From: Fen-1301 sp963786395
GTDB lineage: Bacteria; Bacteroidota; Ignavibacteria; Ignavibacteriales; Ignavibacteriaceae
Assembly: GCA_963786395.1 (NCBI GenBank)
Contig: CAWAZD010000007.1
Span: 186,001-250,000, forward strand
Direction of reading: 5' to 3'
DNA length: 64,000 nt
Notes under the pieces: generated by a model
The model's input: only the letters and a program-made list of their open reading frames with translations
The model's database searches: none
What the model was told of the DNA's origin: nothing
Made by a program: the position numbers and the translations under genes
Part shown: positions 1-9,744 of the stretch, in pieces
Layout of the letters: every line of letters starts with the position of its first letter
Position numbering within the stretch: the first letter of the stretch is position 1

Positions 1-2
1 CA

Positions 3-734
3 AAAAGTCTTGCTGATATGTCCGGGAAAATTATAAAGGGTCATTTCAGAACCAGAATGTCTGTTGAAAGAAAAGCTGATAAATCCCCCGTTACAATGGC
101 AGATAAAACTGCAGAGGAGTTAATGCGGAATGCTATTATGAGGTCATTTCCTAATCATGGAATTATCGGAGAAGAATTTGGAATCCATAATGAAAATGCT
201 GAATATAAATGGATACTTGATCCTATAGATGGCACCAAAAGTTTCATATGCGGAGCTGTTTCATTCGGAACACTAATAGCATTAACAAAAAACGATAAAC
301 CGGTTCTTGGGGTTTTTAATCAACCGATATTGAATGAATTCCTTATTGGCGATAATGAAAGTGCATCTTTGAATGGAATCAGAATAAAGGTCAAACCGAC
401 TACTGCAATTTCTGAATCGGTTTTGTTAACTACAGATTATCTTGACATTAAAAAATACCAGGATGCGGATAAGTTTAATTTACTCACGGAGAGTGTTAAA
501 TTATTCAGAGGCTGGGGTGACTGTTATGGTTATTATCTTGTGGCTACGGGATTTGCGGATATTATGGTAGACCCAATTATGTCGATTTGGGATTCCGCTG
601 CCCTAATTCCAATTATAAAGGGAGCAGGTGGAGTAATAACAGATTACCATGGTAACGAACCCATGAACGGGGATGGGATTATTGCTACGTGTTCTGAGGA
701 ATTACATAAAGAGGTTATCAAAATACTGAATTGA
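3..734 (+). CDS. Inositol-monophosphatase-family phosphatase, histidinol-phosphatase-like (5' partial)
   Basis: Mg-dependent phosphatase of the inositol monophosphatase superfamily. The metal/active-site motifs are visible: GEE about 51 residues after the first internal Met, DPIDGTKSF about 17 residues further on, and a late WDSAAL motif that supplies the last metal-binding Asp. The ADKSPVTMAD and PNHGIIGEEFG segments resemble the HisN-type histidinol-phosphatase branch more than classical inositol phosphatases, so dephosphorylation of histidinol phosphate is the best guess; other small sugar or inositol phosphates remain possible. The frame is open to the window edge, with codons reading K-S-L-A-D before the first ATG, as expected for the first helix of the family. 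The real start is therefore outside the window and the ATG at 18 is internal. No histidine-biosynthesis neighbour is visible downstream. Confidence 0.8.
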   Translation, partial: KSLADMSGKIIKGHFRTRMSVERKADKSPVTMADKTAEELMRNAIMRSFPNHGIIGEEFGIHNENAEYKWILDPIDGTKSFICGAVSFGTLIALTKNDKPVLGVFNQPILNEFLIGDNESASLNGIRIKVKPTTAISESVLLTTDYLDIKKYQDADKFNLLTESVKLFRGWGDCYGYYLVATGFADIMVDPIMSIWDSAALIPIIKGAGGVITDYHGNEPMNGDGIIATCSEELHKEVIKILN

Positions 735-780
735 TTTAATGGCATCTGGAAATTGTTCCAGATTAAGATGGAAAAGGAAT

Positions 781-826
781 GGATTCCCGCCCCGACGAGT
801 CGGGGCAGGCTCTTCGCGGGAATGAC
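781..826. repeat. REP-like palindrome (GGATTCCCG...CGGGAATGAC)
   Basis: Inverted repeat with outer arms GGATTCCCGC and GCGGGAATGAC and an inner hairpin CCCCGAC/GTCGGGG. It belongs to the same family as the shorter palindromes at 30595, 31709 and 31815, all intergenic and close to gene ends. Probably a dispersed non-coding repeat. It follows the phosphatase gene and could also end its transcript. Confidence 0.6.
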
Positions 827-1003
827 AATCGGGTTTTCAAACTGGCATTAATGCCTGGCCCATAACGGGGAGATTCTTTACTTCGAACAGAATGAAAATG
901 TACATCGAGGAATTTAGATGAAAATGTTTGTTTTTTGAAGATTTTGAGACGAAATAATATTACTTTAATTTTAATCTATACCGTTCATCCTTGTCCGATC
1001 AAT

Positions 1004-1080
1004 TCTCGATCATTTCTCGATGGTTTTTCGCTCATCTCTCGCTGATCTCTCGCTGATCTCTCGCTCATTCCTCGATGAAG
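1004..1080. repeat. 11-bp tandem repeat, seven units
   Basis: Seven consecutive 11-mers: TCTCGATCATT, TCTCGATGGTT, TTTCGCTCATC, TCTCGCTGATC twice, TCTCGCTCATT and CCTCGATGAAG. A weaker unit may precede them at 993-1003. The array ends 6 bases before the stop codon of the minus-strand gene at 1087. The rest of the 735-1086 gap holds only the palindrome at 781 and AT-rich sequence. Confidence 0.75.
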
Positions 1081-1086
1081 GTATTT

Positions 1087-1908
1087 TCAGGTATGAATTA
1101 CTATATAAATAACAAGAGTTATAGCTGATAAGACAGGCGGAATATATTTATTACCCCTTAAATTAAAGACTGCGATCAACCCTATGACCCATAGTAAGAA
1201 CAAGGAGACTGATTGATAGGTAAGGAGTTTCAGTACAGTCGGGACGCTATGATTTATTGCGTTAAGTTCATAACTTTTAACTAAAGGAACCAGCCAGACC
1301 GAATAAAGGAAAAAGAATATAACTGTGAAGATAGTGTAAACTCCTATTTTCGGTTTATCTTTGAAAACTTCGAGACCGGTTCTGACAGCAAGGATCAATC
1401 CCCCGAACAGAAGGAAGTAATATATCTGCAAAATTCCGGGATTCACTTTACCCCAAAACTCGATAGTAACAGGTTTATCAACGGGGAGATAATATTGATT
1501 CCCCTTATAATTCAATTCAACCCTGTAATTAATTTTATGTCCGGGGTTACTTGCCGGTAATTTTGCCGTAAGTATATTGTCTTTATTGTTCATAGCAATT
1601 CTTTGCCAGGAAACAGAGTTGTATTTAATTTCAGGGATTAATGCACTGTTGTTACTATTATCATAAACATCCCTCCAAAGCAAGAAGGCATCAATATTTT
1701 TAACATCAGTATATACGATTACGAGGCAGCTGTCATTTCCCCAGTAAATTTTATCGAATTTGAATGTTGCCGGTTGTCCATCAAGACCAATTGAACCGGA
1801 GATGGGATAATATGGCCCTGTAACATTGCTCATATAACCGGATAGAAAAACAATTATTAATGTTCCCAGCCAGAGAATAAAATTTTGTTTCATTATGAAG
1901 ACAGACAT
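1087..1908 (-). CDS. Unknown integral membrane protein
   Basis: I do not recognise this 273-residue protein. It has an N-terminal hydrophobic segment (about residues 10-26, signal peptide or anchor), a predicted extracytoplasmic region of about 140 residues rich in aromatic residues and beta-strand-like patterns, then four hydrophobic segments between about 160 and 272. A later Met (residue 6, MKQNF) is an equally good start, since neither has a clear ribosome-binding site. It is transcribed alone, away from zwf. Topology suggests an envelope protein with an external N-terminal domain; nothing in the sequence shows an enzymatic motif. Confidence 0.6.
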   Translation of the reverse strand: MSVFIMKQNFILWLGTLIIVFLSGYMSNVTGPYYPISGSIGLDGQPATFKFDKIYWGNDSCLVIVYTDVKNIDAFLLWRDVYDNSNNSALIPEIKYNSVSWQRIAMNNKDNILTAKLPASNPGHKINYRVELNYKGNQYYLPVDKPVTIEFWGKVNPGILQIYYFLLFGGLILAVRTGLEVFKDKPKIGVYTIFTVIFFFLYSVWLVPLVKSYELNAINHSVPTVLKLLTYQSVSLFLLWVIGLIAVFNLRGNKYIPPVLSAITLVIYIVIHT

Positions 1909-2122
1909 AGAATAAATGAACAGATATTATACAAATATACAATTAATTATTATTGAATAAGGGGTTGAGTTCAGCCGGATGAGATTCAGAATTATAGCTT
2001 TTGAATGTGATAAGATATTCTGTATGAAGAAAGGGTGTGACAATAACTTCGACTTTTATTATATTGTAAGCAGGTCATAAGTTATTTGAATTATTTATGT
2101 GTTTTCCGGAATAAGGAGTTAA

Positions 2123-3661
2123 ATGGACAGACCGCATAATAGTATAATTGTGATTTTTGGAGCTTCGGGGGATTTAACAAAAAAGAAATTAGTACCTGCC
2201 CTTTTTGAGTTGTACAAACAAGGTTTATTATGTGATGATTTTGCAATATTGGGGGTAAGCCGTTCAAAGTTTTCCGATTTAACCTTCCGCGACCATTTAT
2301 TCGATTCCGTTTTGAAATATTCCGAGACAAAGGAAATAGAGATAGATAAAGATATTCTGAAGAAATTTGTAGCAAATGCCTTTTATATATCAATCAATAC
2401 TGAAGATGTAAATGATTATAGTCTGCTAAAAAAGAGACTTGATGAACTTAATGACTTAAAAGTTACTCATGGAAATTATATTTATTACCTCTCTACTCCG
2501 CCCAGATTATATGAAGTAATTGTAAAAAATCTTGGCGCATATAAACTCCAGGATACACCGGACGAACATGGCAGTAAGAAAATTGTAGTAGAGAAACCAT
2601 TTGGTTATGATTTTGATTCAGCAAGAAAACTTAATTCCCATCTTCATGAAATATTCAGGGAAAACCAGATATTCAGGATTGACCATTACCTTGGTAAGGA
2701 AACTGTCCAGAATGTGCTTGCACTCAGGTTTGCTAACGGTATATTCGAGCCAATGTGGAACAGGAATTTTATAGATCATGTTGAAATTACATCGTCGGAA
2801 TACATAGGAGTAGAATCACGTGGTGGTTATTATGAAGGTGCCGGTGCCTTAAGAGATATGATCCAAAACCATATGCTACAGATTACGGGTTTTTTAGCAA
2901 TGGAGCCGCCTTCTTCATTCAGGGCTAATGCTGTAAGGAATGAGACATTGAAAGTATTCCAGTCAATTAGGCGTATAAAAAAAAATGAAGTGGAAAAATA
3001 TACAGTTCGTGGACAATATTTAACCTCAAATTTACGTGGAGAGACGATAGCTGGATACAGGGACGAAAAGGGAGTGCTTCCGGATTCAAGAACGGAAACA
3101 TTTGCAGCAATTAAATTCTATATTGATAACTGGAGATGGGGCGGGGTTCCATTTTATATCAGAGCCGGCAAAAGACTGCCTACAAGAGTGACAGAAGCGG
3201 TAATTCATTTTAAGAAATCCCCTCATCATCTCTTTTCAAAAGACAACCAGGAACAAATAGAAAATCAGCTCATTATGAGGATACAGCCTGATGAAGGTAT
3301 TTTATTAAAGATTGGTCTTAAGCAGCCGGGAACCGGTTATAAAATTCAAAGTGTTAATATGGATTTTCATTATTCGGATCTGGCGGGTACTACTTTACCC
3401 TCAGCATATGGCAGATTACTGCTTGATTGTATGCTGGCTGACTCTACACTATTTGCACGTGCAGATGCAGTGGAAGAATGCTGGCGTTTCGTAGATCCAA
3501 TATTAAAGCAATGGAAAGAAAATCCTGAAATAAAAATTTATGGGTATCCTGCAGGCACATGGGGCCCAATGGAATCATTTGGTTTATTTGAAAATTCAAC
3601 ATCGGAATGGCGATATCCTTGTAAAAATTTAACTGATGACGGATTATACTGTGAATTATAA
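2123..3661 (+). CDS. zwf: Glucose-6-phosphate 1-dehydrogenase
   Basis: Oxidises glucose 6-phosphate to 6-phosphoglucono-lactone with NADP(+), the first step of the oxidative pentose-phosphate pathway. The N-terminal Rossmann motif GASGDLTKKK lies at residues 13-22, EKPFG at 157-161 and the substrate/catalytic signature RIDHYLGKE at 185-193, with the catalytic His in FIDHVE further on. At 512 residues it is full length for the family. The start is supported by an AAGGAG ribosome-binding site seven bases upstream. It overlaps the next gene, pgl, by 26 bases, so the two are almost certainly cotranscribed and translationally coupled. No gnd is visible nearby. Confidence 0.97.
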   Translation: MDRPHNSIIVIFGASGDLTKKKLVPALFELYKQGLLCDDFAILGVSRSKFSDLTFRDHLFDSVLKYSETKEIEIDKDILKKFVANAFYISINTEDVNDYSLLKKRLDELNDLKVTHGNYIYYLSTPPRLYEVIVKNLGAYKLQDTPDEHGSKKIVVEKPFGYDFDSARKLNSHLHEIFRENQIFRIDHYLGKETVQNVLALRFANGIFEPMWNRNFIDHVEITSSEYIGVESRGGYYEGAGALRDMIQNHMLQITGFLAMEPPSSFRANAVRNETLKVFQSIRRIKKNEVEKYTVRGQYLTSNLRGETIAGYRDEKGVLPDSRTETFAAIKFYIDNWRWGGVPFYIRAGKRLPTRVTEAVIHFKKSPHHLFSKDNQEQIENQLIMRIQPDEGILLKIGLKQPGTGYKIQSVNMDFHYSDLAGTTLPSAYGRLLLDCMLADSTLFARADAVEECWRFVDPILKQWKENPEIKIYGYPAGTWGPMESFGLFENSTSEWRYPCKNLTDDGLYCEL

Positions 3662-4373
3662 AATTGTAAAAGATAGTAATGAACTGGCAGAATATTTTGC
3701 CGGTTTATTTGTTAATAGATGCAACTCTATTCTTAAAGAAAAGAAGAATATTTTTATTGCACTTTCGGGTGGACATACTCCAAATCTATATCTTGAAAGA
3801 CTTTCTGAAGACAGATTTGCTCATGAGGTACCCTGGCAAAGGGTACATTTTTTCTGGGTAGATGAAAGAATGGTACTGCCTTCTGATTATGGAAGCAATT
3901 ACAGAATGATAAAAGATATACTTCTTGATAAAATCACAATTCCCGAAGAAAATATACATAGGATTAAAGGAGAAATTGTTCCACAATTGGAAGTAGCCCG
4001 CTATGGGAATGAAATAGTGAATAATGTGGGGAAGAAAAGGAAAAGCGAGCCGGAATTTGATTGGATACTTCTTGGAATGGGTAAGGATGGTCATACGGCC
4101 TCTATATTCCCCGAAGTAGAACTTAAAGATATTTATCATAATATAACGGCAGTGTCGAAGAGTCCGGATACCGGACAAATAAGGATTACCTTAACTGAAG
4201 AAATTATTAACAATGCCGATAATGTAACTTTTATAATATCAGGAAGTGACAAAGCTGAAAAGGTATTGGAGATCTTTAAGGGGAATAAAGAAAGTTTCCC
4301 GGCTGGCAGGATAAATCCGCCTTTCGGAAAACTTGAGTTTATAATTGATAAGGATGCGGCGGCATTACTTTGA
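3636..4373 (+). CDS. pgl: 6-phosphogluconolactonase
   Basis: Hydrolyses 6-phosphogluconolactone made by the overlapping zwf product. Diagnostic motifs of the DevB/Pgl family (SugarP isomerase fold) are present: ALSGGHTP at residues 42-49, WVDER at 74-78 with the following SNY segment, and LGMGKDGHTASIFP around 145-158. Length (245 residues) is typical. It ends 55 bases from the convergent GldM-like gene; the gap holds only AT-rich sequence and no convincing terminator hairpin. Confidence 0.95.
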   Translation: MTDYTVNYKIVKDSNELAEYFAGLFVNRCNSILKEKKNIFIALSGGHTPNLYLERLSEDRFAHEVPWQRVHFFWVDERMVLPSDYGSNYRMIKDILLDKITIPEENIHRIKGEIVPQLEVARYGNEIVNNVGKKRKSEPEFDWILLGMGKDGHTASIFPEVELKDIYHNITAVSKSPDTGQIRITLTEEIINNADNVTFIISGSDKAEKVLEIFKGNKESFPAGRINPPFGKLEFIIDKDAAALL

Positions 4374-4428
4374 TTTTATTTGCCCCTGAACATATTTTTT
4401 AATTTTTAATTTATAATTTTTAATTGTT

Positions 4429-5397
4429 CTATTTGGAATAATCTGTGAAATAAAAAGCATCACCCACCTGAACCCTGTTTTTTGTTCGCTGGTCAACAGC
4501 TGTAAAAAAGAAGTTTGCCTTATATTTTCCATCGCTTGTACGCAAACCACGATTTCTGTCAGCCCATTCATTAAACCTCTGATCTGAAGTAGCAATATTT
4601 AATGAAACCTGATAAACGAGGTTGCCTTTTGAATCATTCACCGGACCTGTAACTGATATAGGACCATTGTAAGATATTTTTATCTGGTCAGGTCTTTCAT
4701 CTATAATTGTGACTGTATACCCTGTTACTCTTTGCAAATCCTGGACATAAATATCAGATGCATCCATCTTTGTTGTAGCCCGTGTAATTTTAATTTCAGT
4801 GGGCCTCCTGGGATTAACTACCACTCTTTGTTCCTGGCTTCCGAATTTGATTACAATTTCCCTTTGATCAGTTAAATCGAATTTATTTTCCTGACCAGGG
4901 CTTATTGTTGAAATAGGAGTGGACATATTCCTGGGATCATAAATATAAGTGGGAACATTTCCTGTATTTCTTGCTTTGTTCCAGGTGTATTGAATAAAAG
5001 TCTGGCTTATTGCCAGAGGAGACTGTAATATTTTAGTTTGTTCATTTGTTTTATTAGGTGTTTCTGTTTTAGGTAGAGAAATTAATTCCGGAGGGGCTTC
5101 TCTTACTTCTTTAGTAAGAATGGAAACACGCTGGTTCATGTTAGCTAATTTTTGTCTTAATTCTGCATTTTCAACAGTAGCATTTTCATCAAATTTAATA
5201 TTAAAATTTACACCCTTCTTATAAAGAGTGTCAATAAACGCGACCAATGAATCCCTTACAGCTTTACTTACCACATTTTCTTTTTTAACTACACGGCTAA
5301 GATCCAGATTGGCTCCTTTGAGTGCAAGTACAGTAATAACAAAGATGTATAGAACCTGATATATTATAAATTTCGTATCCCGGTTTTTCCTGATCAT
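4429..5397 (-). CDS. GldM-like single-pass membrane protein (tentative)
   Basis: 322-residue protein with a basic N-terminus, one transmembrane helix at about residues 10-27 (LYIFVITVLALKG) and a large periplasmic part containing a short coiled-coil-like stretch followed by beta-rich domains. The first 40 residues recall GldM, the shaft subunit of the T9SS proton motor, where a Lxx-ALN segment is followed by a V/L-rich helix. Like GldM and unlike ExbD or MotB, the helix carries no Asp. It follows the multi-pass partner by 8 bases on the same strand, as gldM follows gldL. GldM is usually longer (about 500 residues), so this may be a lineage-specific relative or an unrelated motor stator. Assignment rests on topology and context. 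Confidence 0.5.
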   Translation of the reverse strand: MIRKNRDTKFIIYQVLYIFVITVLALKGANLDLSRVVKKENVVSKAVRDSLVAFIDTLYKKGVNFNIKFDENATVENAELRQKLANMNQRVSILTKEVREAPPELISLPKTETPNKTNEQTKILQSPLAISQTFIQYTWNKARNTGNVPTYIYDPRNMSTPISTISPGQENKFDLTDQREIVIKFGSQEQRVVVNPRRPTEIKITRATTKMDASDIYVQDLQRVTGYTVTIIDERPDQIKISYNGPISVTGPVNDSKGNLVYQVSLNIATSDQRFNEWADRNRGLRTSDGKYKANFFFTAVDQRTKNRVQVGDAFYFTDYSK

Positions 5398-5405
5398 ATC
5401 CGTTC

Positions 5406-6392
5406 CTACTTTTTAACTATAGATTCAAGATACTTTAACCCTGTAACAGTTTTATCATCACTTAGACTGCGGGCAGCTACGGCAACAGAATCAGCCATAA
5501 CTTTTAAGTGCTCAATTTTTTCTGTTGTAAAACCTTGAATGCTGTTTATTTTTTCGAGTATCTCTGCAATAGCTACAAAGTTTTTAAGAATTGTTTCGCT
5601 TAACTGGGATGTTTGGTTTAAGATCACCTTATACTGATCCATATCTTTATAGGGAATTTCAGGAAGAGAATGAATATTACCCTCATGCAAGCTTAATTGT
5701 TTTACAATACTTTTAGAATTTCTTATCTGCAGCTGGGAATAATACCGGTCATTCATATTTTTAACAGTATCAACTATGTTCTGAAATTCGAGTCCGAGTT
5801 GATCAAATACTGGTTCAAACAGTTTACCTATCGCAAGAATGATTAAAGCTTTTACCTCAAATGGCACTGAGATACCGAGAAAGACTTCTTCCCCAAGTTT
5901 TATACTTATAAGCAGAATAGCTGCGCCAATTAAGGGGAGCGACATTGCTATGCTGTCGACTATGGTGATATAAGATGAAAGAATTTTGTCTATAGTTTCA
6001 GTTGAGGTCCTTCTGCTCACTTCTTTTTTCATTTTCAACCAGGCACTATATGTCAGTAGGATAAAAAGCAAGTAAACAATTACAGGTATCCACCAGAAGC
6101 TAAAAGGGACCAGGGATTCAGTGTTAGCCTGCCAGGTAGGAAATAGACTTTTTGCAATTTTAGCTGTTATATTTCCCAACAGAGGAACACTGGATAAATC
6201 AAGAAAGAAAGAAATTAACAAGGCGACTAAGGAAATAATTGCGGGCTTAACAATTACCGAAAACTTTAATTGGCTGAGTGCTTTATTTTTATAGGCTTTG
6301 ACTTTCTCTTCAAGGATATTACCTTCATTTTCTTGTGGACTATTGTTTATAACCGATTTAATTTTTCCGGCAGTTTGTTCTGTTGTTATCAT
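5406..6392 (-). CDS. GldL/ExbB-like multi-pass membrane motor protein (tentative)
   Basis: 328 residues with four hydrophobic segments at about 45-72, 97-119, 142-167 and 178-193, and a C-terminal cytoplasmic region (200-328) rich in helix and coiled-coil character. The third segment reads IAMSLPLIGAAIL, similar in pattern to the pore-lining helix of the TolQ/ExbB/MotA class. Combined with the single-pass protein just downstream, it resembles an ion-driven motor pair of the GldL/GldM or ExbB/ExbD kind. T9SS cargo is encoded in this window, which favours the GldLM reading, but I see no residue that proves it. Confidence 0.45.
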   Translation of the reverse strand: MITTEQTAGKIKSVINNSPQENEGNILEEKVKAYKNKALSQLKFSVIVKPAIISLVALLISFFLDLSSVPLLGNITAKIAKSLFPTWQANTESLVPFSFWWIPVIVYLLFILLTYSAWLKMKKEVSRRTSTETIDKILSSYITIVDSIAMSLPLIGAAILLISIKLGEEVFLGISVPFEVKALIILAIGKLFEPVFDQLGLEFQNIVDTVKNMNDRYYSQLQIRNSKSIVKQLSLHEGNIHSLPEIPYKDMDQYKVILNQTSQLSETILKNFVAIAEILEKINSIQGFTTEKIEHLKVMADSVAVAARSLSDDKTVTGLKYLESIVKK

Positions 6393-6591
6393 TACTAAAC
6401 CTCAATTAATTTCTTATATATTTTCATTTATTATTTTGCAAATAAGTATTCGGCATATTTTATGCTTAAATCCGAAAAAATTCCAGTTATCTGCTTAAGC
6501 AAATCAGAAATTCAATATATCATATGTCACACAATGATTCAATATAGTAAGAAATAGGGATCCATTTCTGACCTTAATTTTGATTACTCGC

Positions 6592-7733
6592 CTATAATGA
6601 TGTGCCAACTTTGATTCTCAGATTCAAGAATAAAGATGTAGCTGTAAAACGGTTAGATCTATCCGTACCTAAAACCATTGAAGGTCCTATAGCAAGAGCA
6701 CTGAAACCCCAACTTTCAAATATTTTCTGAACAAGAATATTGATAACATACTCAGGTAATCTAATATCACTATGAGGCATTGCATCAAAACTGAAATCAA
6801 AAGTACTTCCTGCAAGCGATAATTCACGTCCGGTTAATCCAATATGCCATTCTTTTAAATACTGACCGAAATAGATTTTTGCTCTGGTTGAACCAAGAAT
6901 ACTTAATGGGTATCTTATTTCCCAGTTTACCGAGGAACCATCTATAAGTTTTACATTAGGATTGGTTACACTGTCTACACCGTCACCGCCTTTGTATTTT
7001 ATAAGCTTATCTGGAGTGAATTTACTAAGACGGTCTGTATAGCTTATCTGAAAAAAATTACCGAAAGGGATGACATAGCCAATTTGGTAACCTACGGAAG
7101 CATATAGGTTGTTATTATTATTTACTGCTTTAATATCGGTTAAGTCCTCAATATGGCTATAAACCCCTGCAAATAAACCAATTATATGAAAATTAACTTC
7201 AGCAAAATTAGTTTCGAAAGGGCCGGAATATGGAGTTCCCAATCCAAAGGAAATACCTAAATCGTTTTTAATAGGGATTCCAAATCTTTCCCCCCGAATA
7301 CCTGAAGAAATGGGTTAATATATTGAAGACCAGGAGATATTTGGTAAACTGTAGGTGGGGTAACTAGTTTATTAATTCTTATTCTTTCAATTACGCGTGT
7401 AAATACACTTCCGAAATTTATACTTTCTTCAAGATTTATTTTAAAGGGATAAGTTTGCACCCTTGCTCTGGTTTCAGGCTTAAAAGCCAGGAATGGATAT
7501 AAAACGCCCTTAATTGAGACTGTTGAATTATTGGGGTCTCTTAGGTCGACAATAATTTCAGCTTTTGGATCCGGTGGGTCTATAAATACTTCCTGCTGCA
7601 TATGAATAAAAAGGCTATCATCGAGAGGTTCCATCTGGTAATATCGAATAGGTTCTTCCTGTTGCGCATACGATTTACTTGCGGCTATAAAGATTGCTGC
7701 GACAATTAGTAAATTAAGTATGTGGTTTCTCAT
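6592..7733 (-). CDS. Secreted, possibly outer-membrane protein; one apparent frameshift
   Basis: I do not recognise the family. The N-terminal part (7733 to about 7293) begins with a clear signal peptide (MRNHILNLLIVAAIFIAA...SYAQ). Its frame runs into a stop at 7257. From about 7293 the neighbouring frame continues without interruption to 6592. The junction is a run of six G (minus strand, 7290-7295): adding one G, or a -1 slip, joins ...QVFGG to ERFGIPIKNDLGISFGLGTP. The joined protein is about 380 residues, and its second half has alternating aromatic/polar strands ending in a hydrophobic strand, like an outer-membrane or surface beta protein. It is first in an operon with the GldL/GldM-like pair, 199 bases upstream of the former. 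Confidence 0.55.
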
Positions 7734-8130
7734 ATTAAAATCTCACTTTATTTAGATATATACTATGAAGGAACAATCTCAGTCCTGTTTTGGATTATAT
7801 TCAAATCCAGGTCTGGATTTAGGAAAGTATAATCAGATCCCTTTACAATATATACCGGATATTGTAAATAATGAGTTATTTGCATCATACTAATCTCATG
7901 AATCTCCTTTAATTGGTTTTATATTATATAAGAATTATATGATGGTCAATCGTCTAAAGGGATGAAAAAGGGACTAAGTGTTTTAAGTTTTTTTAACAGA
8001 AATTAACATGTATAAGTATTATTAAATGTGGTTATTTAGATAATCAAAATAATAATTCTTTTTTTTTGAATTATTATCATTCTAATCTGGAAATTTTTTA
8101 ATATTATTAGAGTCTAAAATTTTATTAAAG
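7734..8130. other. AT-rich divergent intergenic region with a hairpin
   Basis: 397 bases between divergent genes, so it must hold both promoters. The only clear structure is a perfect 10-bp inverted repeat, ATAATAATTC (8049-8058) and GAATTATTAT (8068-8077), around a nine-T loop, about 55 bases before the GH13 start. No open frame or RNA gene is recognised. Confidence 0.4.
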
Positions 8131-9594
8131 ATGATATTAAACCCAAAACTTTATGAAATAAACGCGAGAGTTTGGTTAAAGAGGTTCAATTGGAAACTGA
8201 AGGATATTCCAATTAAGTACTTTAAAGACCTGGCTGATAAAGGAATAACTATAATCTGGTTTATGGGGATTTGGAAGACGTCTTCTTCGATCATAGATAA
8301 ATGCTGCTTTACGAATGACCTCATTAGCACATATGATAAAGCATTAAAAGATTGGAAACGTGAGGATATAATTGGTTCACCATATTCAATCGATGAATAT
8401 GATGTCAACCCGGATTTCGGAACCTGGGCAGATCTAATAAGTTTAAGAACAAAATTGAACCAATGTGGTATTAAATTGATACTTGATTTTGTACCTAACC
8501 ATTTTAGTATTGATTCAAAGGTTCTGCAAACTAATCCGGACATATTTCTTCAGGTTGAAGATCATTTTTTCTGGAAAGACCCCTATACTTTTTTTAAGAG
8601 TGAGTTTAATCCTACACTGAACTTTGCTCATGGGCGCGACCCTTTGTTTCCTGCCTGGCAGGATACTGTTCAAATAAATTTCTTTAATGACAAATCCCGG
8701 GAATATTTAAGAGATATTCTATTAAAATTAACAGATGTTTGCGATGGAGTTCGCTGCGATATGGCTATGCTTCCTCTTAATAATGTTTTTTATAATACCT
8801 GGTCGGGGGTACTGAATAAAACAAATTTAGTGAGACCAGCTGAAGAGTTCTGGACTTCAGCAATCAAACTTGTCAGAAATATAAACGTTGATTTTATTTT
8901 TCTTGCTGAAGCATACTGGGATCTTGAGTGGGACCTTCAACAGTTAGGATTCGATTTTACCTATGACAAAAGATTAGTTGACCGTCTTGCGTTAAATGAC
9001 ATCCAGGGAGTAATAGCTCACCTAAAAGCTGATAAAGAATTTCAATTAAAATCTGCCAGGTTCATTGAAAATCATGATGAGACAAGGGCAGTTACAAATT
9101 TCGGGAAGTTTAAATCTCTGGCTGCTGCCACAGTAATTAGCACTATTCAGGGAATGAAATTTTATAATGATGGTCAGTTTGAAGGTAAAAAGATAAAACT
9201 TCCCATGCAGCTAGGCAGAGAACCGGTTGAGAAATATTCTGAAACAGTGAGTAAATATTATAACAAGCTTCTCAACGTTACAAAAGAGGATATTTTTACT
9301 TACGGCGACTGGACATTGCTCTCACCGAAAACTGTAGGAAATGGAAATAGGACATTTGAGAATTTCTTCGCATGGCAGTGGATTCATAAAAACAACAGAA
9401 AAATTGTTATTATTAATTATTCGGAATTAACAAGCCAATGCAGAGTTAAATTTGATGTGCCTTCAGGTAGTGATGTTTTGCTGATCTATGATCAGTTAAA
9501 TGACCGGATATTCGAACGTTCTTCTTCAGAAATCAATAATACAGGGCTTTTTGTGGAACTGAAAGGATTTGCCAGCCATATTCTGACTTTCTGA
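8131..9594 (+). CDS. GH13 alpha-amylase-family glycosyl hydrolase
   Basis: Cytoplasmic (no signal peptide) 487-residue member of the alpha-amylase superfamily, acting on alpha-glucosidic bonds. The four conserved regions are visible: DFVPNH at 119-124, GVRCD at 206-210 with Asp210 as nucleophile, FLAEAYW at 257-263 with Glu260 as acid/base, and ENHDE at 313-317 with Asp316. The C-terminal 80 residues look like the usual beta-sandwich domain C. The substrate cannot be deduced; trehalose, maltodextrin or glycogen metabolism are all possible. It is a lone plus-strand gene with no sugar transporter next to it. The ribosome-binding site is weak (TTAAAG). Confidence 0.9.
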   Translation: MILNPKLYEINARVWLKRFNWKLKDIPIKYFKDLADKGITIIWFMGIWKTSSSIIDKCCFTNDLISTYDKALKDWKREDIIGSPYSIDEYDVNPDFGTWADLISLRTKLNQCGIKLILDFVPNHFSIDSKVLQTNPDIFLQVEDHFFWKDPYTFFKSEFNPTLNFAHGRDPLFPAWQDTVQINFFNDKSREYLRDILLKLTDVCDGVRCDMAMLPLNNVFYNTWSGVLNKTNLVRPAEEFWTSAIKLVRNINVDFIFLAEAYWDLEWDLQQLGFDFTYDKRLVDRLALNDIQGVIAHLKADKEFQLKSARFIENHDETRAVTNFGKFKSLAAATVISTIQGMKFYNDGQFEGKKIKLPMQLGREPVEKYSETVSKYYNKLLNVTKEDIFTYGDWTLLSPKTVGNGNRTFENFFAWQWIHKNNRKIVIINYSELTSQCRVKFDVPSGSDVLLIYDQLNDRIFERSSSEINNTGLFVELKGFASHILTF

Positions 9595-9744
9595 TATTTA
9601 TTGTTTAAAATATAGTTTCACCAAATTTAAGTCCCTAATAATTCTATTTTTATTTTAATTTTCTTTTCATATTTTTACCATAATTCTGTGGGGTAGAACA
9701 CAGTAATAACAAACAAATATTCTCGTTTTTGGAGGGTTTCATAT

